From Microvelia longipes (lineage: Eukaryota; Arthropoda; Insecta; Hemiptera; Veliidae), in contig JACMZG010001914.1 in the NCBI GenBank assembly GCA_018340805.1, positions 11,096,272 through 11,160,271 on the forward strand: a DNA stretch of 64,000 nucleotides, written 5' to 3'. The position numbers and the translations under genes were made by a program. Below the pieces are notes generated by a model. The model made no database searches. It saw only the letters and a list, made by a program, of their open reading frames with translations, and had not been told where the DNA came from. Below, piece after piece: positions 23,890-35,659 of this stretch (position 1 is its first letter; each line of letters opens with the position of its first letter).

Positions 23890-25510
23890 GGGTGGGGAGG
23901 CAAAGCCAGGCAAATAGGCCACATAGTTGGGCCCTTCTTGCCAGCACCGATTCCTTAGCAAACACCAATTCTACCAAGAATATTTTGATATGTTGAAGAA
24001 TATCTCTCAAACTAAGAGAAGAAGATTCCTCTTCTCGTACAAGAGGCCAACGCTAAATATGCGGATACGAAGTGAAGTACAGGCACGCACACTCTGCAAA
24101 CAGGTGAAAGGCTGTCTCCTCATAATGCCCACACAATGGGATAGTTTGCCTTTGAGATTATGTCTAAAGTAGTAAGATTTTTATTTAATATACAGTGACC
24201 GGTCAGATCGCTATCTAGGTTCCTAAGGAAAGGCTTGCTGAGGTTAATTTGAAAATTTTACAATTAGCCCTTCAAAGAACATTTTTGCTTGTCTGCAACC
24301 AGGAAAGGTATGCCAGTTAAGTTTTTGGGTGTTCGTTAACTAACTATCCAGGATTGTCTTAGCATGTGTAACTGAGAGAGGAAGAACAGGTTCTGGTCCA
24401 ATGAATAGGGTTTTTGTTCAAAATCTACCAAGTTTATCTGCTTACGCATTACTTACAACACCCATAAGGCCTGGTACCTACTAAAGTTTCACTCTCTGCC
24501 AAGAGAGACAAGTGAGCTCTACGTTCTTGAACAAGGGCAGGGGAGCTACTAGGATTGGAAGTAAGGGCTTCAATTGCAGCCTGACTATGAACACAGATTG
24601 TTATGGAATTCTCATTTCCTTCTCGCACTACTGGAAGGGTTGCAACCATCAACCTCATGGATAGCATAGACTTCTGGTTGGAACACAGTAGCATGAATAC
24701 TAAGAGAAAAACTAAGTTCTATAGAATATTTTGGAATGTAGACCCTTGAACCAGTGAGGCCCTCCCTGCCTTTATTGGAGCCATTTGAAAACAAGTTATT
24801 TCGTCCTCTACTTCTACTATTGCGAATTCAGATCAATAGGTTCTTAAAGGTTCAACACTGCTAAGATTATTGATAAAGGCTATCGCTTTCCTTGAAGTTG
24901 GCTTCCGCTAATATGGGTAGTTCCTCTAAAATAATGTTTTTTATTCCGGCGTGTTTCTTGTTATTATATGGATTCCACATATCAGTGTCTGGAAGTCTAT
25001 TATCAGTGGCTACTGCTTCTTATAATACTACAGAGGTCAATTTTGGTAAACATAGAAGAACTTCTAAAGCAACTGTTAGAGTAGTTTTGATGAATTTTTG
25101 TTATAGCAAGACACGTTAATCATTGAATTAATTACTTTTAGTTGAAATAATTAAACTTAATTACTTTTGGTTTGAGCCCCCAAGTCTTCCCAACTGCGGA
25201 ACGAAGTTGTTATAAGGTTGATGTAGCTTTTGCTACACCTTTAATTATATGCTCATATCAGTTCAGTCAAGTATCTAAAATGACTCTCAAGTATTTGATA
25301 CTATTGGAAGAACAAGTCTTTCTCCAAATAGTTGAGAAGCTTTAAAGTCTATAAGGTTAGTGAAAAGAATGAGATTGGTCTTTCCTGGGTTGACAGGAAG
25401 TCCAACTTTGCTGCACCAACATTTTAACAAATCACATAGAACTTGTAATAGCTCATAAAGCGTATTGAGAAATTTTCCAATGATAAGAACTAGGCCTTAC
25501 ACTACCATGT
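23890..25510 (-). pseudogene. Decayed LINE (I-superfamily type) with RT and RNase H remnants
   Basis: Minus strand, from high to low coordinates. A YADD-region remnant followed by LVLIIGKF (about 25490); CDLLKCWCSKVGLPVNPGKT and LILFT (about 25380-25430), the RT region after the catalytic motif; LFGERLVLP; then an RNase H domain with DGSNKGREGL, VYIPKYSIELSFSL and IHATVFQPEVYAI (24660-24794), and ITICVHSQAAIEALTSNP (24530-24610). Further down come CRQAKMFFEG and LTGHC (24190-24330), the C-terminal tail typical of these elements. Many frameshifts and stops separate the pieces. Presence of RNase H points to the I/Loa/R1-like side of LINEs rather than RTE or CR1. It lies antisense to the host gene inside its largest intron. 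Confidence 0.78.
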
Positions 25511-25879
25511 TGTTGATTTGGGAGACTCGCTTCGCTTGCGAGAGGGACATTTTGTGCAGAAAGTTGTTTTGTTTTTAGCCGAAAGAAATAAGTAACTCAT
25601 AACTTCGATAATACTTGTATTTTAAGTTAGTAACAAACTACTTGATCTATTATTTGACTAAGTTAAGGAGAGCCATTATTTAATTTATTGGTAATCATAA
25701 TTAGTATTCATGACTAACTTTATACTTAAGCAAACGATTGAGTTTAAACACTACTAAGTTAATGGATGACTTGAAATTTAAACGAAGGATCTTAGCAAAC
25801 TGGTTAGATAAGAAGTAATGACTTACCAATATTAAAGTGACATTATGAACGACAGTAAACTTACAGGGCACGAACTTAG

Positions 25880-26190
25880 AGTGAAGAGTTTAGGTCTGTC
25901 GGTTTAGTTTTCATTCCCCGTTGTTTGGGGTCACTTGATGCCACTGCCTTCAGACCGGTGATCTAATCCCTGATTAGATCAACCGGAACAATCAGGATCT
26001 AATAATCCTGATTGTTTTTATTTAATATAAAATATAGGATTAGTATATAAATAGTCCTACCCGTTCAATACAGAGACTATAACCCAGTTTATAGTTTCTA
26101 ACAGGTAAAGTATAATAATGACGTCTACTAGTCTCTGTGACTAAACTCTCGGCCTTAGCCTCGGCTAGTGATGACATCGCGGTGCACTGA
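25880..26190. other. Cluster of short perfect hairpins in a GC-richer patch
   Basis: Inverted repeats gatctaatc/gattagatc (25960-25968, 25972-25980) and caatcaggat/atcctgattg (25989-25998, 26005-26014), plus ccccgttgtttgggg near 25917. Identity unknown. Confidence 0.45.
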
Positions 26191-26199
26191 CAACTTGCT

Positions 26200-27120
26200 A
26201 TATATTATATGATGATTTTATGTTACTGTAACTACTTCATCATAAGATAAGGGGCGTTTGTTTAACTCGTCAAAAGACTTTATTAAAGATTGTTACTTTA
26301 CCTGAAAAAAATGATCTCCTTGTACTTCTCAAACCTTTATTTTTGTTCTCTAAAATTAAACTTTGCTTGTTAAAGGTTTTGCTTAAAGTCATTAATGTCT
26401 CTTAAAATTAATGTGATATTTTCCTAAAAGAAACATTTTAAAGTCTTTAATCTTCAAAATATGGCTGTAAATTGCGAATAAAAGAGACATTCTCAATTTT
26501 ATTTTTGTTATTTTTATGCTACTGTTGAAAGTATATTTCTTTTTTATGCTGCTTATCTGTGTTGCTATAAAATGATAATGATATTATAGCGTGTCTTTAA
26601 CTGTCTTTAGCACTGTTTATTAAATCAAATCTACAATATGACGTAGAAAATATGGCATTTATGTAATTTTATTATATGAAGTATATTTTCATTTATTAAA
26701 TAAATAAAAGATGACGTTTTTTCTAGAAATATTTCCCTAAGAAAATGGCAAAATATTTCTACTGGATTTATTTAGGATTTTTGAAACATGCAATGTATAA
26801 TTTTAAAAGTTATATCTTCGTACGAATATATTTTGCTTGTTTTCACTTTAAATAGTTTGGGTTTGGATTCAAATTATTATTTTGTAACAACCTTATTTGT
26901 AGTATTCAGACTTCAACTTATAACATCACCATGATATTATGTTAGAAAAGTCCCCTTCATTACCGCTACGCAGAAATGTTTGCTGAGTTATTACTGCGGG
27001 CCAATTGACTTCATACACATTAAACTATACAGTTCTAGAACGTTTCAATTCCATCCGAAAAAGCCTCGTAATTAATCCATCAACAAATTAAAGAACAAAA
27101 CAAAATTTAAAAAACACACA
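26200..27120. other. Intron sequence
   Basis: AT-rich. 26975-27060 is a partial copy of the 13046 repeat family (gctgagttattactgcgg). Confidence 0.45.
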
Positions 27121-27155
27121 AACTCACACAAATATAAACATATATATATAATATA

Positions 27156-27193
<38 letters not shown>

Positions 27194-27217
27194 ATGAAAA
27201 GAAAAATGAGCTTAGGA

Positions 27218-27301
27218 GTTAAGGTCATGGAGGGGGCAGTTTAGGTGTTTACTGGTAAACCCCCTTACAAACACCTAACCTGCCCCCTCCACGACCTTAA
27301 C
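27218..27301. repeat. Near-perfect 33-bp inverted repeat
   Basis: Arms 27218-27250 and 27269-27301 (ggtcatggagggggcagt against ctgccccctccacgacc) differ at two positions and enclose 18 bp. A (TA)n tract lies just upstream (27140-27192). Confidence 0.9.
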
Positions 27302-27309
27302 TTAATAAG

Positions 27310-29850
27310 CTAATTTTTATTCATAATTCGCTAAAAGAATATTGTTAAATTTACTAAAGTTTACAATCTTAATATTTATAAAAGGGTTAATCTTATAGTG
27401 ATATGAAAAATATCTGAATTTGTTTATTATTTATGTATTTGTTTTCAAAGTTTACTTAAGTTTTTGAAACAGAATTAGACCATGGACCATGGATTAGTTG
27501 GTTGCTTTGTTTATTTTTTATTTTTATAATTTTCATTTTGTATTTTATTTTGGTCTCGTGTACACATAACTTAATTTCTCCTTCATTTGCTTCCATTGTT
27601 TTATTAAAAGCATCGAATATATCATTTTGAAAACCAAAATTGTTTAGAAGTAATACAGAGTTTATTCAAGCTTATAAAAAATAAAATTTCAACTAAGAAA
27701 ATCTACTAGAATTTAATATTTAATTTTAGTTTTGTAGTGTAAGCGTTTTTGCTTGAAGGTTGAAAATTTATTTTTTAATACACTTAGTTTTTCTATAGTA
27801 TCTTAATTTTTTAAGACAAGAAATAGAGATGTTTTTAAATAAGAAAAACCATCCATTCACTCTGATATAAATTTTCACAATTTTAAGACAAGGAATTGGC
27901 GAATAAGCTTACCAATTGCTTACTATTTTTAAACTACGAATAAACTCTTATGTATTATTCTGAAAATATGCTTATATTTATATAAAGGTCACAAATCGGC
28001 TTACCTATTTTATCGTGAGTGTAAGCATACAGAATTGAAGTTTATAAGTATCTTTTTAAAACTTTTTCAAGCCTATATCAGGACGGAAAAAATGATAAAA
28101 TATCCTGAAAAAATTTTATATTCTAAATCATATAAGCTTTCTGAATTTTTAAGAAATTTTTTATTTTTATACTAAAATTAATTTTAAAAATGCTTTTTTA
28201 TATCACGCCTACCTATTTTAAAACTAAAATAAATAATTCAAAATCTAGAAATGTATGTTAAGACTTTTTTCCTTGGTAAGTAACATTTACTGTGTGTTTG
28301 GTAGGAATCCAAATATCTAAAAACTGGGGTGTTCTTCAAATAAGTGGAAAAATTGGCATAGTACTTCAACTAAGTAAAAACTTCTTAACACCACGCTTCC
28401 AAACTTGTAATTTGAAAGGGTTGGATCTATTTATGATTTTTGAAATTGTTTTGGTCGCTTTGATTTGATGTACTTTTCTTGTTGTATTGTATTACTTTCA
28501 GATGAAAATATAACTCTATAGTATTAATTCAGTGCTAATTAAATATTATTTGAATTTATGAGTCAGTTATAATTAATTGAAATCATTTTAAAATATTTTG
28601 AAAAATTAATAATTATTTTGATGTTATTTATCGTTCTTAATATCCACTCATTCTAACGCTGTTTTAAGATTCAAAATGAATTAATCAAATCTATCTATAA
28701 TAAACTCCGAACTGTGGTCTCGGTTTTTATTATAAATGTATAGTAATTAAGTTACAAGACCAACTTTAATTCGTCGTGGAAGTGTGACGCCACAAAGCAA
28801 ATATTTCCTCATAACAAACTAAAGGAAGTAATCAGATTCTATTATTAGTTTGCTATAAGCTGAAAGTGGTCAATAGAATTGCTTTATTATGTTTATTTTA
28901 GGTTAACTTCCGTGACTGCTTTGATCACACTGATTAGCGAAAAATTATAGCTTCCGCTGAGTAGAATGTCCTGAAGACCAAAAGGCCTCCAAGAATCAAC
29001 TCTTAGAGAGTAGTCTCTCTCCAAGTAAAGTAATGAAGCACTGTAAGAGTCAACCTGAATGAAGGTCATAGTGAGTCTCACTATGAGCCTCAAAAACCGC
29101 TAACAGTAAAATTGGCTCTGGCCAAGGTAAATATACATGGGGAATCACATAGGGATATTCAGAGTTTTTCTGGAGTATGACGTCTTCTGGAGACCCGGTG
29201 TTACTAGGACTCAATACTACCCTACACTAAACTATCATCATGTAGAGATTTCAGGTCTTCAGACTAGGTCACAACCCTCCAAGGACATGCGAGATTGTAG
29301 GCGTGTCCCTATTATCTGGGTTCCAACTTTTTTTATTGAAATAATTTTTACTCTATATTTAATTTACTTTGGGCTCTGGTTACTGTAACTATACTGTCTA
29401 TAATAGGAGAGTAGTTACTGCAATGTACAGTGACTAGAGTCAGCTATCGTAAGTTAGTGTAACTTACGGACTTCATTTTGGTTGCGATCATTATGCTTTA
29501 TTCTGTCACCTATGGAGGCACATTTAATTAAATACATTTAATAAAATAATACAATACGTCTAATACATCCAAAGACTGATACTTTATTTCTTATTACACT
29601 TTATTTTTACTTGTGAGGAAAATTTAAACGACAATTTTCGAAGCAGATCAAACTTTTTTCAGAACTAAAGTTCATAAAAAAATAAAATGAGCTTTGCTGT
29701 TAGACTATATAATATTACCTCTTTCCTATCGATGAATTTAATTTAACAACTTCAACGTCATTAATAAATTTAAATGCCCATAAAGTAAGTTTTACATATT
29801 ATTAAAATTGTCTCGCTTGAGTTTTATTGCATGTAATTTTTAACTTGAAA
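27310..29850. other. Intron sequence, no feature recognised
   Basis: Low-complexity AT-rich DNA. Small open frames around 28893-29388 have no recognisable content. Confidence 0.45.
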
Positions 29851-29862
29851 TACTTATCGTTT

Positions 29863-30094
29863 GCCTGCCTCCGTGGCCGTGATCGTAAAGGCGTTCGATT
29901 TCGGCACCGGAGGTCCGGGGTTCGTAGCCCGGGCTATACTCTAAGATTTTATGAACAGTATTTGTATTAAAAAGATTTCGCCAACTTTAATTAGTTCTTA
30001 GAGTGTAGTAGATGCAACCCACCTGAGGTGGTTCCCGCAGGGTGAATACCCTGATGGGCCGAAAGGCCCTAAAACGGGCATTTCATTTCATTTC
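29863..30094 (+). mobile_element. Complete tRNA-derived SINE with 11-bp target-site duplication
   Basis: 232 bp. tRNA-like head with A box tggccgtgatcgtaaaggcg (29874-29893) and B-box-like ggttcgtagcc (29919-29929). The body includes gatgggccgaaaggcccta, and the 3' tail is a (TTTCA)n run to 30094. It is flanked by identical acttatcgttt at 29852-29862 and 30095-30105, the duplication made by LINE-assisted insertion. Intact ends and a perfect duplication indicate a comparatively recent event. Confidence 0.88.
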
Positions 30095-30579
30095 ACTTAT
30101 CGTTTAAGCTATGTTCCCTATCCTAAGCTCCAAAATACGCTCCATCAATAACTCCATTAAAAGAAATAATTCATTTGATTGAACTTTTTTTCTGTCGGGA
30201 AATAAAAAACGTAGATGGAAAGGAAAAATTGGTTGAAAAATATTAAGGACGTAGACAAAGCGGTGCCGAACCGGAAAATAACTTCACATATAAAAGTTTT
30301 TATTGCTTTAACATCCAACGGAGGCTATTACTCATTTACAGATATTCGTAACATAATACTTGGGGAAACAACTTTTTACAACAAAAAAGTATTTAGCATC
30401 GATATTTTATTGTTGTGAATTCATCAAGTAACTTTGCTCGTTAACTCGAATAACTTTGACAGTTATTCGATGAGGTGAAACATTTGATAGGCATAGTTAA
30501 ATCTCGAATAGAACATTTTTTAAATCAAATTAAAAACACTGACTTCAATTGTATAAGAAATACGCTATATAATTAAGCT

Positions 30580-30618
30580 ATGACCATTTCATCTAAAACT
30601 ATGGGTATCGTCAGGCTA
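30580..30618 (-). repeat. Element end, inverted relative of 32370
   Basis: Minus strand reads tagcctgacgat...catagttttagatgaaat, matching the plus strand at 32370-32405 (agcctgatgatggccatagt). The two copies face each other 1.8 kb apart. Confidence 0.45.
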
Positions 30619-30728
30619 ACAATAAACTTAATCACTATATTAAGAACTAAAAATTACGAGTCGCCTCCGTTGACGCAAATGTTCAGTGTCACAAACGGCC
30701 ACTGGAGGTAATCCCCTACTCCTCCTAA

Positions 30729-31449
30729 TTTGCTCCAACGAACATACTTGACATCAATTTTTTTAAGTGTTTTCCAGCTTTTTACTAAACAGAAGACAAG
30801 TGTTCCATGGAAAATGGTCATAACTGTAAGATTTTGCAAAAAAAATGTATTTATATTAAAAATTGTCTTTTTGCTTCATCGAACATTTTTGACAAACACG
30901 CCACCTTCTTCTAAAAATTGTAAACAAGCCATACCTCGATTATTAAAACACGTCGTTTGACAGTGACATACAGTGAAATTAAATGGTTTTATTTTTATAC
31001 TTATTATTAAAAAAGTTTTATGTTTAATATAATGTTAACATTGTGTATTTTATCGTGTTGCTGAGGTTTTAAGGCAAAAGAGAGCTTGACAAAAAAAAAC
31101 GATTCATTACACATTCATTCATTACACACATTCATTACTTACAATCATAAAGGCAATGGAAACTAAGAAGCTAAATGAGGTATCAATAGAGAAGATTCAA
31201 AAATCTAACTAGAAGATATTTGCTCATTCGAACATTTTTGACATGCTTTATTTTTGATAATTTAAAAAAAGAAAAACTACTAGAAACCCTTATTTTTATC
31301 AAGTTTTTCCCTAATTTGGCGCGAAATGGTAAAAATAACGTAAAAAAAGATTTGCTTAAACGAACATTTGTGACATCGCCCTTTGTGACATCGTTCAAGT
31401 TTGACGACCTTGAAATGATTTTGCTCCAATGGCCATTTGTGACAATGAA
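30729..31449 (+). repeat. Scattered ~28-bp motif, five copies
   Basis: tttgctc.aacgaacat followed by tttgaca recurs at about 30730, 30870, 31220, 31351 and 31420, in long poly-A/T-rich spacers. Probably a strongly decayed tandem repeat. Open frames on both strands here contain it. Confidence 0.5.
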
Positions 31450-31593
31450 CATTTACGACAACGAATCCCCACGAAAAATCACAGAAAGCAAACTAAAATC
31501 AATTACAACAACAATTACTACAACAAATTGATTAATTAACAATAAATTAACAGTTAATTACTACAACAAATTATTACAACAACAATTACACTT

Positions 31594-31755
31594 TGAAACT
31601 TTTCCTCATCACATCGGATTCGCTAAGCTCATCCGCCCTGCATCGGACTTACTACGCTCGTCCTCAGATAGTAATTAATTCCGTTTTATTCCCAGCGGTC
31701 ACCCATCTAGGCACCGAACACGCTCAATTCTGCTTAACTTTTATGATCCAACAAA
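31594..31755 (-). mobile_element. SINE with 5S rRNA-derived head, minus strand
   Basis: Plus-strand view: the body (cttttcctcatcacatcgga, ctacgctcgtcctcagatag) at 31596-31670, then the 5S head inverted at about 31691-31752 (agcggtcacccatct, tgcttaact, gatcca). Same head-body junction as at 19085. Confidence 0.72.
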
Positions 31756-31967
31756 AAAACCATAGATATACTTGCCGTATTAAAACAAAACTTGATGTAC
31801 GTATTTATTACGTAAAGGTATATATTTGTACTAAATTTCAACTCCATTAAATTATTTTCCGATTTTCTTTGCAATTTTTAAAAACACAAGTCATTTGATA
31901 AAATTGAACTAATGGTGATAATAAGATAAAACTTAATAATTATATTTGTCTGATCATATAGCCGTGC

Positions 31968-32232
31968 GTGTCAAAAGTTTTGCTGAGTCATTATTGCGGA
32001 TTGATGACATCATACAATAATTATTTTCCGATTACACAACTACACTTATAGACAAATTTTGTACAAAGTTTCAAGCTGCGAGATAACAGACTCACACACA
32101 TATACAGACAGACAGCTTTGTGAAAACCACTCAGGAGGTCTTAAAACACCTGAAATAGATCATTTTAGTGACATCTCGGTTTCGGAATTTTTTTCGCAAC
32201 ACAATTGTTTTCCTATATACCTACAGTATAAA
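31968..32232 (+). repeat. Interspersed repeat, same family as 13046
   Basis: ttttgctgagtcattattgc, acaaagtttcaagct, gacagacagctttgtg and cacctgaaatagatca occur in family order. Confidence 0.65.
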
Positions 32233-32565
32233 TGAGCAAAATTAAAAATATCACACAGATAAAACTTCTTTAAAATTTGGAAATAAATTTGCTAAAACTT
32301 TTATTTAGCCAAATCTATGATATTTTATTTGTATTTAATTTCTAGTCTTATGTATTGTTAAAGTTTATTATTAGCCTGATGATGGCCATAGTTTTAGATG
32401 AAATAGCTATAAGGATAAATTACTCAAAAGTGTTTGTTATTTTTCCCTTCATTTACTCTTGAATATATTTTAATTTTGTTTGTTCAACATTTAACATCAA
32501 ATCTCCATTGGTTATAACATTTATGAAAATAGTGATACAAAATTTAAATAAAATTATTTAATTCG

Positions 32566-32630
32566 TAGAGATGTTATTACTAGAGGGGCTCTATTAGTTG
32601 AATTTTGAAACATCGGAAAAATAACCTGTC
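32566..32630 (-). repeat. Fragment of the 35.3-kb MITE family
   Basis: tagagatgttattactagag and ttgaattttgaaacatcg match the inverted right end of the element at 35328-35644. Confidence 0.55.
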
Positions 32631-32884
32631 CATCTTCGACTATCAGAATATACAAATAAACAGAACACAATTACAGTACTTTATTTAATGAGGTAATTTA
32701 TGAGTGTTTACAATACAAACCAAGACTCAAAATATGCACGGTAAGCAATAATAAATGGATGTGCCCCATTTATTACAATAATAATAATAATTGATGTGCC
32801 ACAGCAATAATAATGCTGTGCCCCCTCTATGGAGAAATGGATAGAAGAAAGTTTTACAGCTCAAGCTTAAGATCTTGTCTAAGA

Positions 32885-33055
32885 AAAAGCCGAAGTAGGA
32901 AACTCCATTACCTGTCTATGTCAATAGGCGAGGAGGAAACTCCATTCCTGCTTATGTCAATAGGCCGAAGGAGGAAACTCCATTACCTGTCTATGTCAAT
33001 AGGCCGAAGGAGGAAACTCCATTACCTGTCTATGTCAATAGGCCGAAGGAGAGAC
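32885..33055 (+). repeat. Minisatellite, about 39-40 bp
   Basis: About four units of ggaggaaactccattacctg plus tctatgtcaataggccga. It accounts for the repeated SMSIGRRRKLHYL reading. Confidence 0.9.
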
Positions 33056-33280
33056 ACCTATTAGCTCCTAAGTCTTGACGAGGAAGAGTACTGTTATTTT
33101 GGCTCCTGAATAAGATAAATCAAATCATCCAAGCGCATTGCGTCATAAATTTTATTTACGACTGGTCAACTTATGCAAAGAAATCTTACAAAAATTAAAA
33201 ATTAAAGACAGTATTAATAATCAATATAAAAAATAAAGTATTTATTATTGTTGTTAGTATTTGTCTCCATTATAATTGAT

Positions 33281-33361
33281 AATATTAAATTTATGACACA
33301 GGATGGGACGTAATATTAAGGAAATTTATTACGTCCCATCTTGTGTCATAAATTTAATATT
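33281..33361. repeat. 35-bp inverted repeat, 34/35 matched
   Basis: Arms 33281-33315 and 33327-33361 around an 11-bp centre (landmark gacacaggatgggacgtaat against attacgtcccatcttgtgtc). Too short for a mobile element unless a solo TIR pair. Confidence 0.9.
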
Positions 33362-33369
33362 ATAAAGTA

Positions 33370-34080
33370 TTTAATAATTAATAAAGCAATTAATATAATA
33401 TATGAATTTTTGAGATTGAGCGGTATAGTAAGAAAAATAAGTTTGGGGAGACGCGGGGTGAAAATTGTCGCACAATCTCCTTATTTAACCCATGTAAATA
33501 TCTGTTTTGTCTGCTTATGTGATATGCTATTACTTATACTTGCTAGGAAGGGAAATTAAATTTACCTAGACTATGTATATTTTACAACGTAAGGTGTAGA
33601 TAAATTATATTTTTCAAAGCATAAATGTATTTAGTTCTACTCGTGTTCGCCCAGTAGTGACTATTCTACAGTCGTCTGAAGTATTTTGCATTAAAATCCG
33701 TAGACGAGTAGGTAAATCTAATAAAGGCAATCTGTTGTGAAGATAAAGCATGCTTAGACATTAGCTTTGAAATGCATTACCTAAATTGTGAGTTGTCACG
33801 TTTGTCTTACCATTTTTACTTTTTCTCTTTAAGGTATATTGGAAAACTTTGTGTTAGTTCTAAAAATCTGGAATTGAGATTTTACTAGAATTAAAAAGGG
33901 TTTAAACTTTAAGCCGTTTTGCGTGGTTTTATTACCGACCGTATATGCCCAGCTCCCGCCAGTTTTTTGCGTGTTTTATGCATGAATCCCGCTGTGTGCA
34001 TGCTAGAGCGGGATTTTATTTTATTTTTATTTATTTATTTATTTATTTATAGAGATTTTGGATTTGGTATTAATCAACTT
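33370..34080. other. Intron sequence, no feature recognised
   Basis: Nothing identified; ttat repeats at about 34018-34050. Confidence 0.45.
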
Positions 34081-34086
34081 TTTGGT

Positions 34087-34775
34087 CAAGTTGTGTACAA
34101 TAACTTTAAATTTAACGGACAATAACTTTAAATTTAACGGACAATAACTTTAAATTTAACGAGCAATAACACTAAATTTAACGGACAATAACTCTAAATT
34201 TAACGGACAATAACTTTAAATTTAACGGGCAATAACACTAAATTTAACGCTCTAAATTTAACGGCAATAACAATTAAACGGAAAAACTTTAAATTTAACG
34301 GACAATAACTCTAAATTAACGGACAATAACTTTAAATTTAACGGGCAATAACACTAAATTTTAACGGAACAATAACTAAATTTAACGGACAATAACTTTA
34401 AATTTAACGGAGAATAACTTTAATTTAACGGACTTTAAATTTGACGGACAATAACTCTAAATTTAACGGACAATAACTTTGATTTTAAGGACAAGAACTC
34501 TAAATTTAACGACAATAACTCTAAATTTAATGGACAATAACTTTAAATTTAACGGAGAATAACTTTAAATTGACGGACAATAACTCTAAATTTAACGGAC
34601 AATAACTTTGATTTTAACGGACAAGAACTCTAAATTTAACGGACAATAACTCTAAATTTAACGGAGAATAACTTTAAATTTAACGGACAATAAATTTAAA
34701 TTTAACGAAGAATATCTTTAAATTTAACGGACAAGAACTTTAAATGTAACGGTCAATAACTTTAAATTTAACAAA
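34087..34775. repeat. Minisatellite, about 21-22 bp
   Basis: About 30 units of aataactttaaatttaacgg plus ac, with common variants (ctcta, cacta, ggag). Confidence 0.93.
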
Positions 34776-35316
34776 ATAAATTTAAATTTCTATGTCTTTA
34801 ATTAATTTTCGATTTAGCATCCCGTTATTTGAGAGTCTGAAGAACTCGCTAAATCTGCGACTACTATATTAAAACCCCAAAAGCATATGAACCTAAAACA
34901 TTAGACCTCATAATAGAGGTCTAGTTTAATTCTGAGAATGTTTAGATAGCCAAAATAAGGAAATGGATTCAAAGGGTTTAATAGAAGGAAAAAAGCATTA
35001 TATAGAGTGAACACTGAACCAAATAAGCAGTGGCGGACTGAGCAAAAATGGCCTGACGAGGTTTTGACTTGAAAGGGCCCATACCTGGATCTCAAGGGGC
35101 CCAAGGGGAGGGGGGGAGGTCCCATATTGCTCCTCAAGAAGAGGGATCTACTTTTAACGAGAGTAGTATAAATGATTATAGCAAGCTACATTTATTTAAT
35201 TAAACCCTAGATCATTGGAGTCTTATCTTCGTATGGGGCCCTTAAACGTCTAGGTAAATTGAATGAGGGCCATAAACATCAAAATTTAAAATAAATTTTT
35301 AATTACTTGTCGCTGT

Positions 35317-35655
35317 ATGGGTTCAAACAAAGAGATATATACTAGAGGGAGCATAGCCTATCTTAATACACTGAGAGACCTGAAACATTTTTAGTGGGGC
35401 TCTCAGGGGTTTTGTGTAACCTCATTGAAACCTCCTCCAAGAGGGAGTAGAGGTTATAATTAATCAATTGTTTTGGGCTTCCCGCAGATTGTTTGTGTTG
35501 TGATTTGTATTTTAAACATTCTACTATATAATTTACTGTTTTTTTGTTATGTTTATTTCATGATAATGATAATCGAATGTGGTGAGGTTACTTTTTCGAT
35601 GTTTCAAAATTCAACCAATAGGGCCCCTCTAGTAATATATCTCTATGGGTTCAAA
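35317..35655 (+). mobile_element. MITE with terminal inverted repeats and 11-bp target duplication
   Basis: The terminal repeat agagatatatactagaggg (35331-35350) is matched inverted by ccctctagtaatatatctct (about 35625-35644). The flanks carry identical atgggttcaaa at 35317-35327 and 35645-35655. A three-base caa separates the left duplication from the TIR. Non-coding interior. Relatives at 3413, 19320, 32566 and 49508. Duplication length would suit a Mutator-like source, but this is inference. Confidence 0.75.
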
Positions 35656-35659
35656 GCAT

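Noticed and set aside
24892..25119. Plus-strand 75-codon frame with a signal-peptide-like start
   Set aside because: Antisense of the LINE RT/RNase H remnant on the minus strand.
32813..33064. Arg-rich repeat protein (SMSIGRRRKLHYL)
   Set aside because: Product of a 39-40-bp minisatellite; no start context or conservation evidence.
34087..34775. CRISPR-like array (also 47990, 52806 and 43545)
   Set aside because: Contiguous tandem repeats without unique spacers, in a eukaryotic genome.
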